Below are positions 12,436 through 12,693 of a stretch of 12,693 nt of DNA, in pieces. The position numbers and the translations under genes were made by a program. The DNA is from Mycoplasma sp. CAG:611 (GTDB taxonomy: Bacteria > Bacillota_I > Bacilli_A > RF39 > UBA660). The DNA lies in NCBI GenBank assembly GCA_000434175.1, contig HF999802.1:86938-99630 (forward strand). Direction: 5' to 3'. The notes under the pieces were generated by a model. That model saw nothing but the letters and a program-made list of their open reading frames with translations. It made no database searches and was not told the origin of the DNA. How positions within the stretch are numbered: position 1 is the stretch's first letter; every line of letters begins with the position of its first letter.

Positions 12436-12693
12436 ATGATAAATAAATTAAAACAACATAAATTAATATTAATAATATTTATGATATCTATAATTCTTAT
12501 AATAACAGGAGTAACATATTCATTATATGAAATATTATTTACAGGAAGGAAAGAACAAGTAATAGATGCTGGTGGAATAGTATTTAAATATAATGAAACA
12601 TCAGATGGATTAATTTTAGATAATAATTCAATATTAGATGATACTGCAGGAAAAACTCAAGAAAAATATTTTGATTTTGAAATAAGTTTAGCA
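12436..12693 (+). CDS. N-terminal part of an exported or surface protein (cut by the window edge)
   Basis: 86 residues are visible and the frame is still open at the window end. Residues 1-9 are basic (MINKLKQHK), followed by a long hydrophobic helix about 10-27 (LILIIFMISIILIITGVT) and then TYSLYE, the look of a signal peptide or uncleaved signal anchor. The exposed part begins with VIDAGGIVFKYNETSDGLIL and continues acidic and Asn/Asp-rich, ending in KYFDFEISLA, suggesting beta strands. The GVTYSL after the helix recalls the GGTYAYF cleavage region of TasA/CalY-like secreted proteins, and the KYNET…FDFEIS pattern recalls repeated surface-protein families of gut Bacillota. Both are impressions without a search. 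GGAG at 12424-12427 is eight bases before ATG 12436. Its promoter contains the G8 tract. Confidence 0.75.
   Translation, partial: MINKLKQHKLILIIFMISIILIITGVTYSLYEILFTGRKEQVIDAGGIVFKYNETSDGLILDNNSILDDTAGKTQEKYFDFEISLA

Noticed and set aside
1..12693. CRISPR arrays, insertion sequences, tRNA or rRNA genes
   Set aside because: No spaced direct repeats, transposase frames, tRNA-like cloverleaf or rRNA segments were seen on either strand.

Overview
The window is very AT-rich (roughly a quarter G+C by eye), uses purine-rich Shine-Dalgarno sites (AGGAGG, GAGGTG, GGTGAT), favours AGA for Arg, and has every gene on the + strand with short spacers and U-tailed hairpin terminators. With a phenylalanine T-box, RecD2, a YtxH-like protein and an FxLYD protein, this points to a low-GC Bacillota (Firmicutes) bacterium, plausibly one of the uncultured, reduced-genome gut Bacilli lineages. 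TGG encodes Trp and TGA acts as stop in the intact genes, so the code looks standard. The lineage is inferred, not proven.

Layout. 12-228: a small conserved-looking ORF broken by one extra T, directly upstream of a nitroreductase (231-758). 813-1394: membrane-anchored FxLYD protein. 1448-2138: two small uncharacterised ORFs (one single-TM, one soluble) ending in a terminator. 2208-4391: RecD2 helicase, whose promoter is embedded in that terminator. 4428-4622: YtxH-like small protein with a Cys-rich tail. 4691-5842: AI-2E-family (PF01594) permease. 5885-8292: cmk and a compact alaS, overlapping by one base. 8386-8547: a 53-residue membrane ORF behind a consensus promoter. 8589-8800: T-box leader with a UUC (Phe) specifier. 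8822-12227: pheS-pheT. 12362-12693: a promoter with eight consecutive G in its -35/-10 spacer, driving the start of a secreted or surface protein cut off by the window edge.

How it fits together. Most of the window is housekeeping: DNA repair (recD2), nucleotide metabolism (cmk), two aminoacyl-tRNA synthetases (alaS and pheST, the latter sensing uncharged tRNA-Phe) and small envelope proteins. The DNA is tightly packed: several terminators contain the stop codon of the gene they end, and at least two promoters take their -35 hexamer from the descending arm of the preceding terminator.

Most worth a second look: (1) the G8 tract inside the promoter of the surface-protein gene at the right end, the classic layout of a phase-variable promoter; (2) the 582-residue AlaRS, which lacks both the C-Ala domain and apparently the beta-barrel half of the editing module while keeping the zinc/editing motifs; (3) the terminator-promoter fusions; (4) the single-base frameshift in the first gene.
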